From: Anabaena subtropica FACHB-260
GTDB taxonomy: Bacteria > Cyanobacteriota > Cyanobacteriia > Cyanobacteriales > Nostocaceae
DNA length: 64,000 bases
Assembly: GCF_014697105.1 (NCBI RefSeq)
Contig: NZ_JACJRF010000001.1
Coordinates: forward strand, 62,001 to 126,000
Direction of reading: 5' to 3'
The notes under the pieces are model-generated. The model worked only from the letters and a program-made list of their open reading frames with translations, had not been told where the DNA came from and ran no database searches. Both the position numbers and the translations under genes were made by a program. Shown piece after piece: positions 63,192-64,000 of this stretch (positions are counted from its first letter, which is position 1; every line of letters begins with the position of its first letter).

Positions 63192-64000
63192 TTCACATCC
63201 TGAATGATGCTGCGAATTTTGGTTTCCTGAGATTCGATACTTGCAGTGAGCTTAAATTGTACAAGCGCCCTAGCTAAGTTATGTTCTGGGTACTTGATTT
63301 TAAAGTAAACATTCCCAGCTAAATAGTCAGCGAAGAATCTCAGTCCTAATTCAAAAGCGATGAGACGTATCGCGTCGTACATATATGCGTAGTCATTCTC
63401 AGTGAGGAATGCCTTTGCTACTGACAGATAACCCTGTAAAATTCCTTGGAATAAATCTGTATCGAAATAAACAGCTTCCCAATTTTGCGTTTCTTCCCCA
63501 GCCGGATTGCAACCCGATCGCAAACAATCACCAATATCGTAATGTACTAGTCCTGGTTTAACTGTGTCGAGGTCGATAACGCTGACGGCTTTGTTAGTAG
63601 CAGTATCAAACAGAACATTATTAATTTTAGGATCGCCGTGCATGAGCCGTAACGGTAATTCACCCGCAGCTTTGGCATTTTCTAGGATATGTGCATAATT
63701 GTGGCGATCGCTCACAAATTTTAAGCAATAATCTAATTCTGGGGATGGTTGCGGTTTACTTGTTGCTAACACTTGTTCATAATGGTGCAAATAAACCGGG
63801 GTAATATGGAACCCTGGAAGAGTATCGGCGAGTTTTTCCGGTGGTAAGTCGCTGATTAAGTTGTGGAACATCCCCAAGGCATAACCAATTTCTTGGGCTT
63901 GTGCTAAATTTTGCATGGTATCGAAAGATTGCGACCCTTCGATAAAGCTAATCGCCCGCCAAAAATTGCCTTTACCATCGGTGCAGTAGTCATGATTATC
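63188..64000 (-). CDS. Aminoglycoside phosphotransferase-family (APH/choline-kinase-like) protein, partial
   Basis: The frame is open to the right edge, so the N-terminus lies outside the window; about 270 C-terminal residues are visible. The 28 codons before the ATG at 63916 encode a sensible WRAISFIEGSQSFDT stretch, so that ATG is not the start. The catalytic loop LRLMHGDPKINNVLFD and the metal aspartate in VSVIDLDTVKPGLVHYDIGD are present. These kinases phosphorylate small hydroxyl substrates, often sugars or choline; true drug resistance is not implied. The 4-base overlap with the DOMON-like gene marks an operon. Confidence 0.8.
   Translation of the reverse strand, partial: DNHDYCTDGKGNFWRAISFIEGSQSFDTMQNLAQAQEIGYALGMFHNLISDLPPEKLADTLPGFHITPVYLHHYEQVLATSKPQPSPELDYCLKFVSDRHNYAHILENAKAAGELPLRLMHGDPKINNVLFDTATNKAVSVIDLDTVKPGLVHYDIGDCLRSGCNPAGEETQNWEAVYFDTDLFQGILQGYLSVAKAFLTENDYAYMYDAIRLIAFELGLRFFADYLAGNVYFKIKYPEHNLARALVQFKLTASIESQETKIRSIIQDVK

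Overview
The window looks like chromosomal DNA of a filamentous, heterocyst-forming cyanobacterium of the Nostoc/Anabaena/Trichormus group. Evidence: many GCGATCGC (HIP1) octamers, tandem heptamer repeats (STRR type) between genes, a PatA-type regulator, AMIN-domain TonB receptors, and a polysaccharide cluster whose order (sugar-nucleotide genes, Wzc-like protein, hepC, hepA, glycosyltransferases, polymerase/ligase) matches, from memory, the heterocyst envelope polysaccharide (HEP) island of Anabaena sp. PCC 7120. No tRNA, rRNA, CRISPR array or intact insertion sequence was seen.

Layout. (1) 1-509: 5' end of a PATAN-domain regulator gene, minus strand. (2) 1115-5025: VWA protein, PP2C-like phosphatase and kinase/zinc-ribbon/TPR protein, a TerY-phosphatase-kinase triad. 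(3) 5308-27660: HEP-type island on the plus strand: CDP-glucose synthesis, L-2-hydroxyglutarate oxidase-like enzyme, epimerases, a SAF-domain oxidoreductase, eight glycosyltransferases, Wzc-like chain-length protein, hepC, hepA and a Wzy/WaaL-like membrane protein. It includes a deleted dioxygenase pseudogene, and the HepC-like protein lacks the Asp-Glu dyad of its enzyme family. (4) 27747-41710: minus-strand RiPP (modified peptide) operon with two NHLM-type ABC transporters, a HlyD-type adaptor, a TPR-like protein, a radical SAM enzyme and a 72-residue GG-leader precursor. Upstream lie a double cyclic-nucleotide-domain protein, an HExxH protein, a MinD-like ATPase and a Cache-HAMP sensor without output domain; a PAS-AraC regulator (41895-42728) precedes them. 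This is the best candidate for an undescribed system. (5) 43550-51151: a glycosyltransferase, an anchored beta-propeller protein and two ABC exporter subunits that look like a heterodimer. (6) 51310-62391: iron/siderophore uptake locus with two mirrored modules of TonB receptor, FecB-like lipoprotein and DUF1636 protein around an AraC regulator, plus two decayed fecB copies and a nuclease/transposase-family remnant. (7) 62643-64000: DOMON-like protein and a partial aminoglycoside-phosphotransferase-family gene.

How the parts work together. The HEP genes would build a repeat unit on a lipid carrier, extend and export it (HepA, Wzc-like, Wzy-like) into the heterocyst envelope. In the RiPP operon the precursor would be modified by the radical SAM enzyme, cut after Gly-Gly by the C39 domain and exported through the ABC/HlyD complex. 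In the iron locus, matching 21-bp-period direct repeats upstream of both receptor genes suggest co-regulation by the AraC protein encoded between them.
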